Source: Symsagittifera roscoffensis (Eukaryota; Xenacoelomorpha; Acoela; Convolutidae). Taken from it: a DNA stretch of 64,000 nucleotides. Under the pieces are notes generated by a model. That model made no database searches and was not told the DNA's origin. It was given only the letters and a program-made list of their open reading frames with translations. Each line of letters starts with the position of its first letter. Within the stretch, counting starts at the first letter, position 1. This document shows positions 34,481 through 47,500 of this stretch, piece after piece. The translations under genes were made by a program, and so were the position numbers. The DNA lies in contig NC_087068.1 of the NCBI RefSeq assembly GCF_963678635.1, forward strand, positions 7,619,027 to 7,683,026, in the 5' to 3' direction.

Positions 34481-34920
34481 AGTTAATGAACGTAGTTCAG
34501 ACTCTTTCATAGGTGATGATGAATTTTTTTCAGGCCCAAACGCCTTGAAATTTTTTTAGGCTCAAACTTATTTTTCGCTGTTTGACTTGATTTGTTTTTA
34601 AGTTTAGTTAATTTAATAAAAGGAAGACAAACTCCACTATCGAACAGCAAAAGTGTAAAGGTCACAAAAAATGTGATCGACTTCTAGTGTCGAAAGTGAG
34701 TTCATTTTTCAGATTTCCCAGCGGAATAAAAAATTTATCTATTGATCTAGTTTCATCAAATTGCGTTAATTTAATCAGAAAAGTTTGTTCCATAAATTGT
34801 TCGAGTAATTCAAAAAGCTTATAAGTGATCAATGTTTTACTTAAAAATTCGAAAGTTGTGATATTTTCCAAAAATATGCCATTTTTTTTCTCTACTTGTG
34901 TTCATTGACTCTTTTCCAAC
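34481..34920 (+). mobile_element. MITE-1 family element, near-complete copy
   Basis: Starts AGTTAATGAACGTAGTTCAG and ends GTTCATTGACTCTTTTCC, inverted. Interior includes GGAAGACAAACTCCACTATC and AATGTGATCGACTTC. It starts about 520 bases after the VPS16 stop. Confidence 0.72.
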
Positions 34921-34939
34921 TGTATGTTTGCTATGTTCA

Positions 34940-35120
34940 CACTTGCGATAAGTAAGGGTGGTGAAACCGGGTACCATACTTTTTCCTTGTGAAAAATTTT
35001 GTTTACAGAAACATCAATGAATTAGAAATGATAAGTTAACTCATCTCAGGTATTACGTGCATCATTACGCTTGCAATTAGCAAGCGTTATTAAATCGGAA
35101 TGTTATTTTTTTTTCGGTTT
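34940..35120 (+). repeat. Two adjacent copies of the CTTGC-hairpin repeat
   Basis: CTTGCGATAAGTAAGG at 34944 and GCTTGCAATTAGCAAGCG at 35067, each followed by an ATCGG- or CCGGG-type block as in the sister copies. Confidence 0.5.
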
Positions 35121-35376
35121 AACAACTAGTTAATAAGAAAATCAGTTGAATCAATTATGGGTGGGTAGTAGCTGGGTGGGTACTAAGTTAGTATTAACTA
35201 CTGGGTGGGTGGTGTTACTACAGGTTCATTTTTTCTGCGCAACTGGTCTGCTCAAAGATTGTCGGCCTTGTTTCCTCTTCATAAAATTGTTCAGTTTCTA
35301 ATTTGAATTTCAGAAGTCTTGCTGTGCATATTTGCCTAGATTTTCTGTTCGATAAAAACAGCCATTATAAAAATGT

Positions 35377-35720
35377 TTATGATTGGGTTTTTTATTATTT
35401 TTTTGAGACGCTTTGGAAAAGTTTATCACTTACCGCAAATTTAATTTTTTTTCTCAAAAATCCTACAACGATTTTCAAAAAAAGGTTATCCATAGAAAGA
35501 CTGCGCACACCTTGTGTGCCTGCATACTCCCCTGGTCTCCTTTTGCTTTTGCTTTACCACTCAGCCCTCGAAAAAAGTCTGTGGGGGGAATATTTGACCG
35601 AAATTTTTGATTGTTCTCAAAAACTAACCCTCCAAATCTGAGATTTTTGTTTAAATGAAGAGAGCGGGTTTGAAAAGCTTCCCTCCACAAGCGGCTTAGC
35701 CTAAACTTTTAAAACATAAA
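35377..35720 (+). repeat. Degenerate satellite-like repeat block
   Basis: Blocks shared with 52290-53100: GTGGGGGGAATATTTGACC, then AAACTAACCCTCCAAATCTG and AGCGGCTTAGCC. Confidence 0.55.
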
Positions 35721-35842
35721 ATTATGGCCCCGGAATAGTGAAATTTTTAATTTTTTTCTACCATTTCAACACAAGCAAAGCTTCTGTTATAGTATAAACT
35801 CTCTTTTTTTTCCAACTTGAGTCGCAAGTATTGTTGAAATGC

Positions 35843-36131
35843 AATTATTGCGACAAAATGTGTGCATTTTGAAAGTGTTCATTTTGATCAATAACCAGCT
35901 ATTAAGTACAGCCAATGCTAAGGACATTAACACAGACAATTGTATTACAAATAGCACTTTAGCTTTAAGGTATCATGGATCTGTAGCGTACAGATCCATG
36001 ATACCTTAAAGCTAAAGTGCTATTTGTAATACAATTGTCTGTGTTAATGTCCTTAGCATTGGCTGTACTTAATAGCTGGTTATTGATCAAAATGAACACT
36101 TTCAAAATGCACACATTTTGTCGCAATAATT
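35843..36131 (+). repeat. Perfect palindrome: two 143-base arms, 3-base spacer
   Basis: Arms 35843-35985 and 35989-36131 are exact reverse complements by my base-by-base reading, separated by GCG. The arm sequence also occurs, uninverted and diverged, at about 54790-54912, where the corresponding site reads CTGTAGCGTAGAGG. Confidence 0.95.
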
Positions 36132-36429
36132 CATTGGAAGGAGAACCGCAGCAAAGCAAGAGGGTTCAAACGTTGGGAGGGTTGCATGTTTTTAATGAAC
36201 TTTTTGGCATACTACTTGAAATGCGTCCGCTCTATAAAATGAGGCTTGTTAGTTGGTAAATTTTTTTTTTTCAAGTTGACTGGTAATGCGTCATAATTGG
36301 CTTACGTCACTTTGTCATAATGCAGACTCATAATTGACGTAAGTCACTTAAGAAATTTAGTAGACTCAACGTTTTACTCTCTCAGTTTTTCCACTAGCTT
36401 TATCGGTCATATTTTTGCTTGTGTATGCG

Positions 36430-37310
36430 AATTGCAACTTCGCCTGTGTTTGAATTTTATTTTGATTCTTCTCGAAAACTTCCCAACCTTATTTGTGGGT
36501 TCAATGGAGATAACGGATAGTGGGCAGCTTCTGTGCTTTAGCGGTCTTTCACAATGTTTTGCACCAAAATTTCTCGTCGGAAAAATCAAAGTTTTGTTTT
36601 TCAGACCGTTTTTTGAAATATTTGACTTTTATACCCTAAACTAGCCTGCCAAACCTGGATTTTTGGGTTCAATTAAAATAACATGTGGGGCAATTCTGTT
36701 CTACATAAGCGGTTACGCGAAATTTTTTTGAAATAAAAAGCTAGGATTCTCGGAAACATCAATTATCTGATTTGTTGACCGTTTTTTGGACTTTTCTCGA
36801 TAACTATTCTGCCAAACGTGATATCATAGATTAAATCGATACAACAGGATTTGGATGCTTGCCTTTGCATTTTGAAATGCCTAATTTTTTTGAAAAAGTA
36901 AAAGCTTTCAAATATGTGAAAAGGTTGACACTTCGACTGTTTTTGGAAGTTTTTTTGACTTCACTCGAAAATTATCGTGCCAATTCTCGGGTTAAGTGTT
37001 CAATCGAGAAACCCAATTTTGATAATCTGTTTCACTTAGTCGGCGATGGCTGCTTTTACCAGAAAAAAATCCAATTTCAAAAAGTTATTGAATATTGACA
37101 GTTTTTTAGAAACTTTTTAAGCTTCTTAAAAACTACCCTATCAAATCTAAGAGGTAAATTCAATCGAAAGAAGCGGTTGCGCGCGTTTTTCCAGCAGAAG
37201 CGGCTAATTTTGTTCATTTTTTTTGATGAATGAAATTCATCAAAAAATGCAGAAATCTCTTTTGGAAAATGCAGAAATCTCAAATTTTCCTCTTCATTTA
37301 ATTTAGTTGC
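36430..37310 (+). repeat. Degenerate ~200-base satellite-like repeat block
   Basis: Four to five diverged units containing ACTACCCTATCAAATCT or its variants, a GTTCAAT-GAAA block and an AGAAGCGGCT block. Short frames inside it are not coding. Confidence 0.55.
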
Positions 37311-37738
37311 ACGACGATTCTTTTTTTCTTACCTAAGTCGCAAATATTGGTGCCACTTGTTCAGCTTTCTGATAGCATGTGCTTTGAAATTTGATTAGCA
37401 ATAATTTAACACAGTTCAAGCATTTCTCATTGTTCAAATGAACCGAAAAGAGCTATTTGCTGCAAATATCAGATCAATCATAAAAATTGGATTTCAGAAA
37501 TTTTTTCAACCTAATATATCTCGCAATATTTTTGAAATGTTTATTTTATATATGATTTGGCTTTATGTTTTCGATTTTTTTCCATGCAAATTCAGCGTGG
37601 ATGCCTTCAGTTTGTTATATTCCAAATGATTACATGCCAAGTTGTGACTATTTGTAGTTGGTGCCTTTTTTGCTGCATCGTATTGGCAATTTATTAGCAT
37701 ATATAGCTGCTCCATTCGTGACTAGTGTTTGTAGGTTG

Positions 37739-37815
37739 TTAGGCGTTCGTGGCCGAGCGGGCAGGGCGTGAGAATCCAAATCTTGAGGTCGCAGGTTCGA
37801 CTCCGATTCGTATCA
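37739..37815 (+). repeat. tRNA-derived SINE-like unit, GGCGCAGATG family
   Basis: A-box TGGCCGAGCGG and B-box GGTTCGACTCC are intact, with GAATCCAAATCTTGAGG between. The T-stem does not pair (GCAGG with CCGAT), which argues against a working tRNA. Confidence 0.55.
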
Positions 37816-37966
37816 AAGTTTTACTAGTTCGAAGCTAATTTCTATTTTTTCTTTTTTCATTTTAAAAAGCTGCGTTTTTGTCGTGTTCTTGTTGGTGTTT
37901 GCGAAACGCAGCTTCGCATCTGCGTTTATTTGCTTTAAAGCTCCTTGATTGGTATGCTGCGTTTTT

Positions 37967-38345
37967 ACGCTTGCGATTAACAAGCGTTATCAAATCGGAA
38001 TATTCTTTGCAGAATGTGAATATAGATTTAAAACAAGGACTTTGAGAGCTTTATAGCTCAAAGGTTTCCATAGCAATTTTTTTCGGGTGAACGGGCGTTC
38101 CAAATTGTTGTCGACTTAGATGCCGCTCAAACAAATTTTTGAGCAGTTATTCTTCGCCATGTTGTTTTTCGGGAGATTTTTTTTTTTTCAAATTGAATTT
38201 CTTTGAGAAAAATATTTGGAAACTTTAATAAATGTTATTTCATTTTTTTTCGACTTTGTTGCTGCCATTTACTTTTCTTTCTGCTGGATGGTAATGCTAT
38301 GTTTGTTTGGTATCGCAATTGGCGCGATGCTCTGCTTCGCATCTG
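37967..38345 (+). repeat. Possible complete element: CTTGC hairpin to GCGATG/CTTCGC hairpin
   Basis: Starts ACGCTTGCGATTAACAAGCG and ends GCGATGCTCTGCTTCGC (38324-38340) then ATCTGTG. This may show that the two hairpin families are opposite ends of one non-coding element of about 375 bases. Inference from one pairing only. Confidence 0.35.
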
Positions 38346-40143
38346 TGTAAAAATAATTACATTTCATTTTAGAAGTAAGTACGTAGGTTTTCAATTGTTT
38401 GCTTGATTTTGCTTTTTACATTTCAGCGCTTTTTTTAATTGTCAAAATGAAATTGTAAATAATTCTTGTTTTTCGATTTAGTTTCAAGTTCTAATTCTGT
38501 TTCATTTATCAAAGGGAAGGGCCATTACACATTCAATAACAGAAGTGGGTTTGGTGGTAAAAATAGAGCTACACCATTATTTAAAAATCGATTTTTGTTT
38601 CTGTTGCTGCTCGCTGTTTTCCTTCTGCAGTAGCAAGACAAGCGTTCTGAGATCACAAACTAATGTGACTAGATGTATTGCACAGGTAACTTCCCTGTTT
38701 TGAATGTGACACAAGCCTACGAAAATGGCAAGTGTAGTATCAAATGTTGGGTTTTATTCGTGGTTCTTTTCGTCATAACTGTCTTTCATTGAAAGGTTAC
38801 AGTGAACGGTTCATAACCGCAGTCAGGGGTCAGGAAACGTCTGTCTGATGAAATTTGAACGCTAGATAGTTTTTTATGCTAAAGGGTGCTTCGAAATTAC
38901 CAAACATTTTACGTACCATAAATAATCATCGCAATGGGTTGAGTGGTATCTGATATTGAAGGCCTTTCGGTCGAACGGCATTAAAAGTTTTCGAAAAACT
39001 TTTCCCAGTGTCCGAGTAAAACCGATTTGAAATTTTTGATTTTCGTCCAAATTCGAGCGTGTCAAAAACGAGCAAGCACGTTTATTTATGCTAAATTTAG
39101 GCCGTTTACATTAGCTTATTAATGCTCATTTTTAATTTTACTCGAGTAGATTTAGCTTTTGGAAATTTACATGCCATTTTAGGAATGAACAAATTCAAAA
39201 AAAGTTGCAAAAAAAATTGAATGATTTTTTATTTGTTTTTCATGTTAATTTTCTTCAAAAAAACTGTGGCACTGTTTGCCTATATTACTAGGAATTTCGA
39301 ATATGCTCAAAGTATAGTTTTTCGTCAGATCCTTTTTACACACCACGCAGAAAAAAACTACATCAAAAAATTATTTTGCTGAAAATTTTCATTTTTCATT
39401 ATTATTCCTTAAAAAAACCTAATCGATCTAGCCCAATTTACTAACTTTATACCCGTTCGTATAGTTCTCTCATCACGCACTAAAACATACACTAAGTTGG
39501 AGAAAAATAAATCTTCGTTTTTTTTTTAGTTTTCATGAATGTGGTCATATGCTGTGATAGCCCAAAAAACTTACTCCAAGAGTTTTGTGAGAAAAATGCA
39601 CCTGAAGATTAAAAAATGTCATTATTTTCACTTGATAAGGCTATTTTGAAAGGGCTATTTTGAAACCTGATGTTTTTCTCTGATGTGCAGTTGTTTAATC
39701 TGTTTTTTTAAATGCTGTCTAGATAGCTGGTGTAGGTGCAACTAAATTTTCCTCGCCATTCTCGAGTGCTCTAGTTCTTACACTTGCCAGAGCAAATCTC
39801 TTCTGATCTGGTTCCAGACTTTTTTACTGTAAACTTTTTTCTTAACATATCTGTTGAACTTCATCAACTTGCAGGCTCCTCTCCTTTTTTTCAAGAGGCA
39901 TGGTGGTTGCCTTTGCATCCTAAGGTCTTGGGCTTGAGACCCGGTCGGGTCGGTCCATGTTTTTTCAATAAGCTATGAAATTGAAAATTGTTCTCCGGGA
40001 AAAGTTGAATTGTCGACTTTTCGCTTGTCTGTCTAATTTTAGTCCGCCTAATTTCCAAAGCATGGATTTTTTTCTGGTTCAAAGGCTTGGAACTTTTGGG
40101 TTATTTTGTGCTGTTTAGTCCGTTTTTGTTCTTGGTGGCTATT

Positions 40144-40620
40144 AAGAGTCACTGAACGTAGTGAAGACTCTTATATAAGTCTTGGTGATTTTTGTAATAG
40201 TTTTTTTTCCAGGAAAAAGTCTAGATGCCCTTATACTTACAGATATGCTTTTAGATCCTTTAATGAATTTACGAATGCACCTCGATAAATTTGCGCTCTT
40301 TGAGTCAATTCAATTGCATCTGCTAAAACGTTAGGTAATTGTGTTCTCCAATTACAAAAGTTGGAGCTGTGCGAAAAAGCGTTAACGACTTTTTAGTTTC
40401 GAAAGAGGGTTTTGGTTTTCAGATTTTCCTGCGAAATCAGAACTTTATCTATTACTCAAGTTTTCTAAAATTGATTTAGTTTTATCAAAAAAATGTCAAG
40501 AATAAATTCCTCTTTCTTGGGAATGTTTTTTTAAATTCTGAAATCCGAAAGTTAAAAGTTTTTTTTTTCAAAAGTCAGTCAGTTTTTTTTTCTGTTTCCT
40601 GGCGTTCATTGACTCTTTTA
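40144..40620 (+). mobile_element. MITE-1 family element with best-preserved inverted ends
   Basis: AAGAGTCACTGAACG (40144-40158) pairs with CGTTCATTGACTCTT (40603-40617), one mismatch in 15. Interior much diverged (GCGAAAAAGCGTTAACGACT, TCAGATTTTCCTGCG). Confidence 0.75.
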
Positions 40621-41579
40621 CAACTGTCTCTATTCGAACTGACGTTCTGTCCTCAATCGACAAAGAGTTACCCATTTTTGTGATTTTTTTTCACGATTAA
40701 CAAAGGATTGGCGAGTTGTTGCTAAGTGTCTTCTGTTAGGTAAATTTCCAACTGAGCCAATTTTCAACTCAGCGACTTTAAATATTTTATATTTTCTTGA
40801 AGTTTATTTCCTATACATTTGTTTCATTCTAGTGGCCGAGAATGAAAAGAAGCTTACGTTAAAAGATTTTGAGAACTCAAAGAGCTTTGAGGTGACAGAA
40901 GTTATTCCTTGAAACTTTTCAGTTCTCAGACCTTTTTATCACTGTTACAACTGCCTCTTAATCAATATCATTTTTAGCTAAAAAAGACAAATTGAATAAT
41001 ATTGTTATTGAAGTTTAAGTAAGAGCACACCTCTAAAAGATCGAAATTCGGTTTTATTTTTATCGCGTTCTCTATGTTCTCTGGGCCAGATTTCATTTTT
41101 ATAAAGTCAGTTTCTTCAAATATAATCTTGTTTTGTAATTGAATTATGAGTTTCTATGCGATAAATCTACAAAAGGTTGAACAGTTACTAAAAACGCAAT
41201 TGAGTATTTTCTACCTTTTAAGCGTCGATTTTTTGTCGAGACAACGGTCAAAATCCGTTTTCAGAGCGTTAAATTAGGTGTACACTATTCTCGAAATCAT
41301 TGCATGCATACGTGAATGCAAAAACAAAAAGCAACTGTGTTTGTCTTATTTGTTCTAACGGAGGTGTGAGGTGATTCAAGTCTTCGCAATTGGTGTTCGC
41401 CTTTGTTGAGTTTGATATTATTCAGATTGAGCTATGTGGTCGATAATTTTGTCTATTTTTTGAGAGAGTGCATCCAGAAAATCGATTTTTCTCCTGCCTC
41501 CACTCTATGACCTTGAACGCATGTGGAGCTTAAAAAAAGCTGTAGCGAAATGATTCTCAACGCAATATCAATCGTCAGT

Positions 41580-44500
41580 ATGCGGCTATTGGGTAAGCAA
41601 GCATTTTAACTATACTTCAGAATAAATGAAATACTTTGAATCTGCATGGTAAAATCTACAATAATTTGAAACTACCCTTTTGTTTTAAATATAATAAGTG
41701 GGTCTTGAAAAAAAGAAAGTATGAAAGATGGTTCCCGCGATTTTGAAGCAAAGTTACAAAATACACTTGAACAAATTCTCACCGTGTCCAGGGTGATTTT
41801 GAGCACAAACTAATTTCTTCAGGGGTGCATCTAAGTATTAGGGACTCAGCCATCATTCGTTCGCCATCGTTTTCAATTCAGTTTGCGTATTTACCAGTTG
41901 TTTATTTATTTAATGCAGGCGTGTTACTCTTACTAGCAGCATGTTGTTGCCCGTGTCTATCCCTGCGGTGCTACAACTATACCGAAGATTCTGGGTCTGA
42001 GCCGGACAGTGTTTTGGTAGTTTGTCCAGCTGGACTTGTATGCATGGCGATAGTACGAGTAGAAGTTCTCGAGAAGTATAATCCGTCCCTCAAAAATATC
42101 ACTAATACTGCTGATTGGGGAACGAAGAGTAAAGTTGGAAAAGAAGAGCCGAAATTGCTTGTAACTCGAGACAGCATTTATCACCAGAGTAAGTGATTTT
42201 GGTATAAATGTTACTATTTCAGAACGCTTTTTAAAATTTAAAAGCTAGTTTCAGGTAAAAAAGATCTCTCAAGGTTGATTGAAGCTTTAAGATAGCATGC
42301 AAACTTTGTTCTAAAGATAGATATATTAATTAATTTTTTCTGTTCCAACTTTTTGCAACTTTGTATAGGCATGCAATATCGATGTTTCAGACAACCTTGA
42401 GACATGCTGTCTGTCCGTAAAAGCAGCTCTTTCATGCAAAGTTTTGCCAAAATGTACAGTTGCAGAAAGTTGGAAAAGAGAAAATTAATTAAAAAGAGGA
42501 AATGATCTAATTCCGAATTTTTTTATGGAAAAGCTAATTATTCAGACAGAAAATATGTCTCAAGGCCATCTATAAATTGAAGTTTGCAAGCAAAGATTGC
42601 TCAAAATTGGCAGATTGCTCTTTTTTATTATTTCTGTCTGTTCCAAATTTTTGCTGCTGATATAATTAGTTGCAAAAAGTTCGGACAGACAGAAATAATT
42701 AAAAAGAGCAACTGTCTAGACATCAACGGAAATTAAAACTGAAATAAACATAACGTAGAAAGTTCATAAAGCAGAGTTACGGATCTACTTAACAATCCCC
42801 CTTTCAAGAAAGGGGAGGAGATCGTTACTAAGGTTACTTGCAGCAAACTGTCGACCAATCAGAATGCAGCAAAATCCGAACTTACATACAATGCTCTTGT
42901 GCGAAATTACTGTTTTTACTTACAGGGGTGGAGATTCTTTAGTAGATACAATAGGGGGATTGTTAAGTAGATCCGAGTTTCGCTCAAAACCTATAACCAC
43001 GGCGGGCAATTGCATCCGAAGCGTCGAAATATTTTATAGTAAAACCTGGATGCTCATAGCAGTATTTAAAAATTAGGCTTGCATAATCATCGGATAATTG
43101 ACAATCTCGCATTGTGAATTTGGTCTGACAAAAAATTCAAGGTTGTTCGGCTTCAGATTTTGCATGCAAAAAAGCGTCGAAAATCACTGATTGCTCATTT
43201 TTATTAATTCTGTCTGTCCGAACTTTTTGCTACTAATTATAATTTTGAAAAGTTTTGTTGTCTGAAAAATCAAAGTTGCATGCAAAACTCTGTGAAAATG
43301 GCAATATTGCTCTGTTTTTTAATAAGTCTGTCTATTCGAGCTTTTTGCAACTCTATGCAGACCAAATTTGTCTCTCAAGGTTGTCTGAGAAATAAAAGTT
43401 GCATGCAAAACCCTTTGAAAATGGAAAGTTTGCTCTGTTTTTTAATAAGTCTGTCTATTCGAGCTTTTGGCAACTGTATAGGTCGATTCTTCTTTTCAAG
43501 TAATTTTGTCTGTTCCAGTATTTTGATACGTATTAAACTGATTTTATGGATCTTGGGCACAGATTTTTTTTTTTGGTTAATGGCAAGCTCGAAATGGGAA
43601 GTTGAGTATTTACAGGTATGAGCGTGTCTCAATTGTTTAGTGGAATAAGCATGCAATGAAACGAAACAACTACAAACAACAAATTCCATGCCTAGAAAAA
43701 CTTAAAACTTTTAGCAAACCGATTCGCGCTATCATTTAACTTCAAATATTTCAATATTTCAGTGCTGGATAAGCTTAAACTTAAATTTTTAGCAAATTGA
43801 AACAGTCTATGAAACAACTTTAAAAATTTCAACGTTTCATCGGTTGAATGGCTTCAATAGAAAATATTTTTCGTTATCTGATTCCATTCCAAAAATAACT
43901 TACTATTCAAAAAATAACTTAAAATAACAGAACCAGTTCGCTTTATGAAATAACTTGAAATAGTTCAAAGTTTCATCGTTTCAATAGCTCGCTAAGAAAA
44001 TTTTTATTATTTCACCAACTGATAAGCCCAATGAAACATTCTGAAATTCTTGAATAGCTTCCAAAGGACAATGATTCGGCCGATGAACCACCTTGAAGTT
44101 TTTCAGAATTTTGTCGCTTGAATTGTTTTAATAGAAAAACTTCGCCGTCCGATTTGTTCGATAAAAGAACTTGAAGTATTTCAAAGTTTGATAGCGTCAA
44201 TAGCTTTCTGAGAAAAACGTTTTTCGCGAACCTATTCGTTCTATGAAATTCAAAACTTTTCAAACCGGTTTACGATGTGGCTTAACTTGAAATAGTTCGA
44301 AGTCGTATTGCTTGAATAGCTTGATCGAAACGACCTAATTTTTGCGAGCCGATTGATGATTGGAGACGGGCTTGCTAGTTTATTTCTTAAATATTTTTAG
44401 AATTGATACTTCGACTTAGTATATCTTTATCTTTAATGTAAAAAAGAGAAGCCGGTTGCTCTGCAAATGGCAGAGAAAGTTCAGATCTCAGTTATTTCAA

Positions 44501-47500
44501 AGCAAACCCGAAAAAACTTTAATTCCTTTTTTCAAAGTTCTTTTTTCCAGATTATTCATTTTTTCAAATTTAGGCTGTCAGAAGAAAATGTTGCTGTTAC
44601 CGTCTCACAACCCCATCTCACAATTGCAAGCCCGTCTAAATTCCATGCAAATAAAAGATTCAAGCCACTCTGTTTTGAAGCGACAATCCGTGACACTCTA
44701 CCCGATTAATCGATAGAACAAAAACTTGACCGATTTTGAAAATCTACAAACTTTTTATAGCCGATATTCTTGCAACCGGCTTCTTTTTCAGATTAAAGAT
44801 ATACTTAGGTGATATATGTATGAAACATGTGGACCTCATTTTATACCAATATCGTTTTCCGATTGCGAAATGCGATTGATCGGGAGCGGTGGTGAAGTTG
44901 TTGCGTCTCCGACTTTCAATCGATAGGTCGGATGTTCGAGGCCCACCGTGATCCGTGCTCGTTGCTTGAGGCTGAGGAAACATAACCCAGCCCAGAAAAA
45001 TAAACAAAAAAATTGTAGTTCCTAACCAGGGTCACAACTGCAGTTCTCTGTGAAGAGCTGAACTGCTAGTATGTTTTCCCCACGAATAAACCGTCTACAG
45101 TTTCATTAGTGGAAGACTTCTTTAAGATGTGCCATTAATTTTATAGCATTTTTAGGTCCATACTTATTGTATCTCTCTGTTTAGTGTGTTTTACAACTCA
45201 ATTATATAAGTGTTCGAATCCTTACTCTGCATGCCAGCGGATTAATAATTCGAAGTTAGAACTTGCCCTCTGCTGCTGCGACCATGGATTGGATGGCTGC
45301 AATAGGGCCAGCAATATTGTCATCTACGCCAGTCAGTTAAAAATTCCCGCCAAACCAAAAGGTTAGCCACTTTTTTTGTTCTTGCCAGATATGTAAACTG
45401 AAATTCTACGAAGGGTGTAAAAATTCTTTAGACCTTTTCAATAGTTGCTAAAATCTGGGCTGGATTTTTTCATGTTTTTTTAAAATCAAAACTCGCATGG
45501 TTCAACTTATGAGAAAGTGTAGAAGAGCCAAGTAAACTTTTTAAGCTTCACTAAACTAATGCTTGATTATGCAGCAAAGCAGAGATTTTGATCATACCCC
45601 CAGGAATCCCTCACAGGCGAATCCTATGGGTCTCTTGTTGAGTAAGTATCTCAATTAACGCTTACCCGTAGCAGTGATGATACCTATTCATGACATGCAT
45701 TGTCAATCACGTGGTTTATTGAAATTTTATTGTAATTTCATGCAAAAATGGATTAATAGAATAGAATTAAGAGAGTTGAGCTCATTTAAGACAGCCATAG
45801 CTCAAGTTAACTTTCAATAATTAACATCCGGGTGACGTCTTTTGCCAGTTAACTAAAAACAGCTCCGTCTTCAAACCGAGCATGGAGAAATCGTTTTTTT
45901 TTTCAAAATCGTTTTTTTGTCTTCCAGATGCTGAAGGAGGTTCGGGTGACCGAACAGAAGGTGGCAGGGGATTGGGTCACTTGGGACTGGTGCTTCTGGT
46001 GACACTGGTTCCGGCTACCCTGATAGGAGTAGTAGCTGTGCTCACTTTCCTCTTCACATCCTGCAAATATACTAAACTCATCCATCTGGTAATTAAACAG
46101 GCATTAAATGAACAAGTTGTTGTCATGATCTGCCAACTTCGTTTCAAGGCACAAGTTTTGTTTCATAACATGGCTTAAGTTAACTTATTGAAGAACGATA
46201 AGGAATACCAAGAACATCAAATAAGTGAAGTAATCGCGAGTTTCATGTAGTAGTGTTTATTAGTGTTAACAAAAAGTATTTTTGACATGGCTTACAATTT
46301 TTCGAATTCATCGAGATTGCGGTTTTTTGGGTTTGATAAAAAGTAAGTGTTTGCTGATTCAGTTATAATTCTCGATTAGTTGCCGTTCGATTTTTTTAGC
46401 AGTAGTTAAAAAATAAAAGGCAAAGCTGTCAAATTATTTTATCAGATGAATCTATTATATATCTAGATGCGTTTGCCTGTCTCCCCTTGTTTAAGCTATA
46501 TCAAATGGCTTATATTTAAGCTTTCAGAAACAAACGATAATTTGCATGTTTAAACTTCATCATATGCAATACTAAAGAAACATTTCAGTCCAAGACAAGG
46601 CAGTGTAAAGCAAGGTAGCACAGGGCGAGAAGGGTCAAGGCAGAGCATGGCGAGCAGAAGCAAGGCCGGGTAAAGCAGCGCAAGGCGGGGCAGGGCGAGG
46701 ATGGAAAAGAAAGGTAGGGTAGTGCAACGCAGGGTAGGGCAGCGCAAGGCAAAGAACTTTAGAAAAAAGAGGGGCAGCGCAAGTGGAAGGCAGGATAGCG
46801 CAGCGCATGGCACGGCAGAACGAGGTGAGGCAAGGCAACTACGCATTGACGGCATTGAAGAGTTTCCCAATAAATCTCCCGCTGAATTAATTGACTGTGA
46901 ACATGCTGCTGTCTCGGCAGTTTTCGATCACTCATCATAAACAACCCAAATCAGCGATGTTACACGCCTAGGCAAGCTCAACAAAGATAAAGGCAGACCC
47001 CGCACCCTTCTCGTGACACTGAACAGTGCTTACGATGTTCGAAAAATCCTCGTCAAATCTTTATACCTCAAGCTTCGAAAAACGTGTTTTGATTTCACGC
47101 GGGCTCAGCAAGGCCGACCGTGAGTAAGAGAATGCGTGCCTGTACAAGCGACGGGAGCTGCTGTTAAGTGGAACCAATTCTTCACGTCTCAAATTGCGAT
47201 CTTTAAAGCTGTACTTTGACGACAACCCAGTCGATGTGAGTGATGCTAAACTTGATGATAATAATATTGGCAGCAGAACCGATTGACTACAGTCCCTGCA
47301 AGTTCTGGTTTTTAACGTTCGCAGTCTTGTCTCAATTGACAGAAGAACTTCTTTCGCGAGTTCCGTTATTTTATCCATGCCAAACATTCTCTGCCTCTCT
47401 GAAACCTGGTTAACGTCCGATTTCAATGACGACGAATGTCAATTTCCTCAGTTTTGTTTATATCGCAGTGAACGACCGGCACACAACGGAGTTTGCAATC

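Larger units (their letters stand above)
33961..41579 (+). other. VPS16-ACVR2 intergenic region, repeat-dominated
   Basis: No gene is recognisable. The 3'UTR of VPS16 occupies the left end (ATTAAA-type signal near 34285, weak). Repeats listed separately occupy much of 34480-38350 and 40144-40620. About 38350-40140 and 40620-41580 are AT-rich with only small repeat scraps; a weak tRNA-like stretch occurs near 39894-39955. The ACVR2 promoter must lie near the right end, but I see no clear element. Confidence 0.55.

Noticed and set aside
37739-37815. Functional tRNA gene
   Set aside because: A- and B-boxes are good but acceptor and T-stem do not pair; kept as SINE-like.
39894-39955. tRNA-like stretch with TTGAGACCCGGTCGGG
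   Set aside because: B-box is poor and the arms do not pair; too weak to list as a repeat.
45882-46178. 98-codon frame as a separate small membrane protein
   Set aside because: It is the transmembrane exon of the ACVR2-like receptor (45928-46088) extended into introns.
46550-46944. Open frames on both strands through the G-rich minisatellite
   Set aside because: Products are low-complexity Ala/Leu/Pro or Gly/Arg strings dictated by the repeat.
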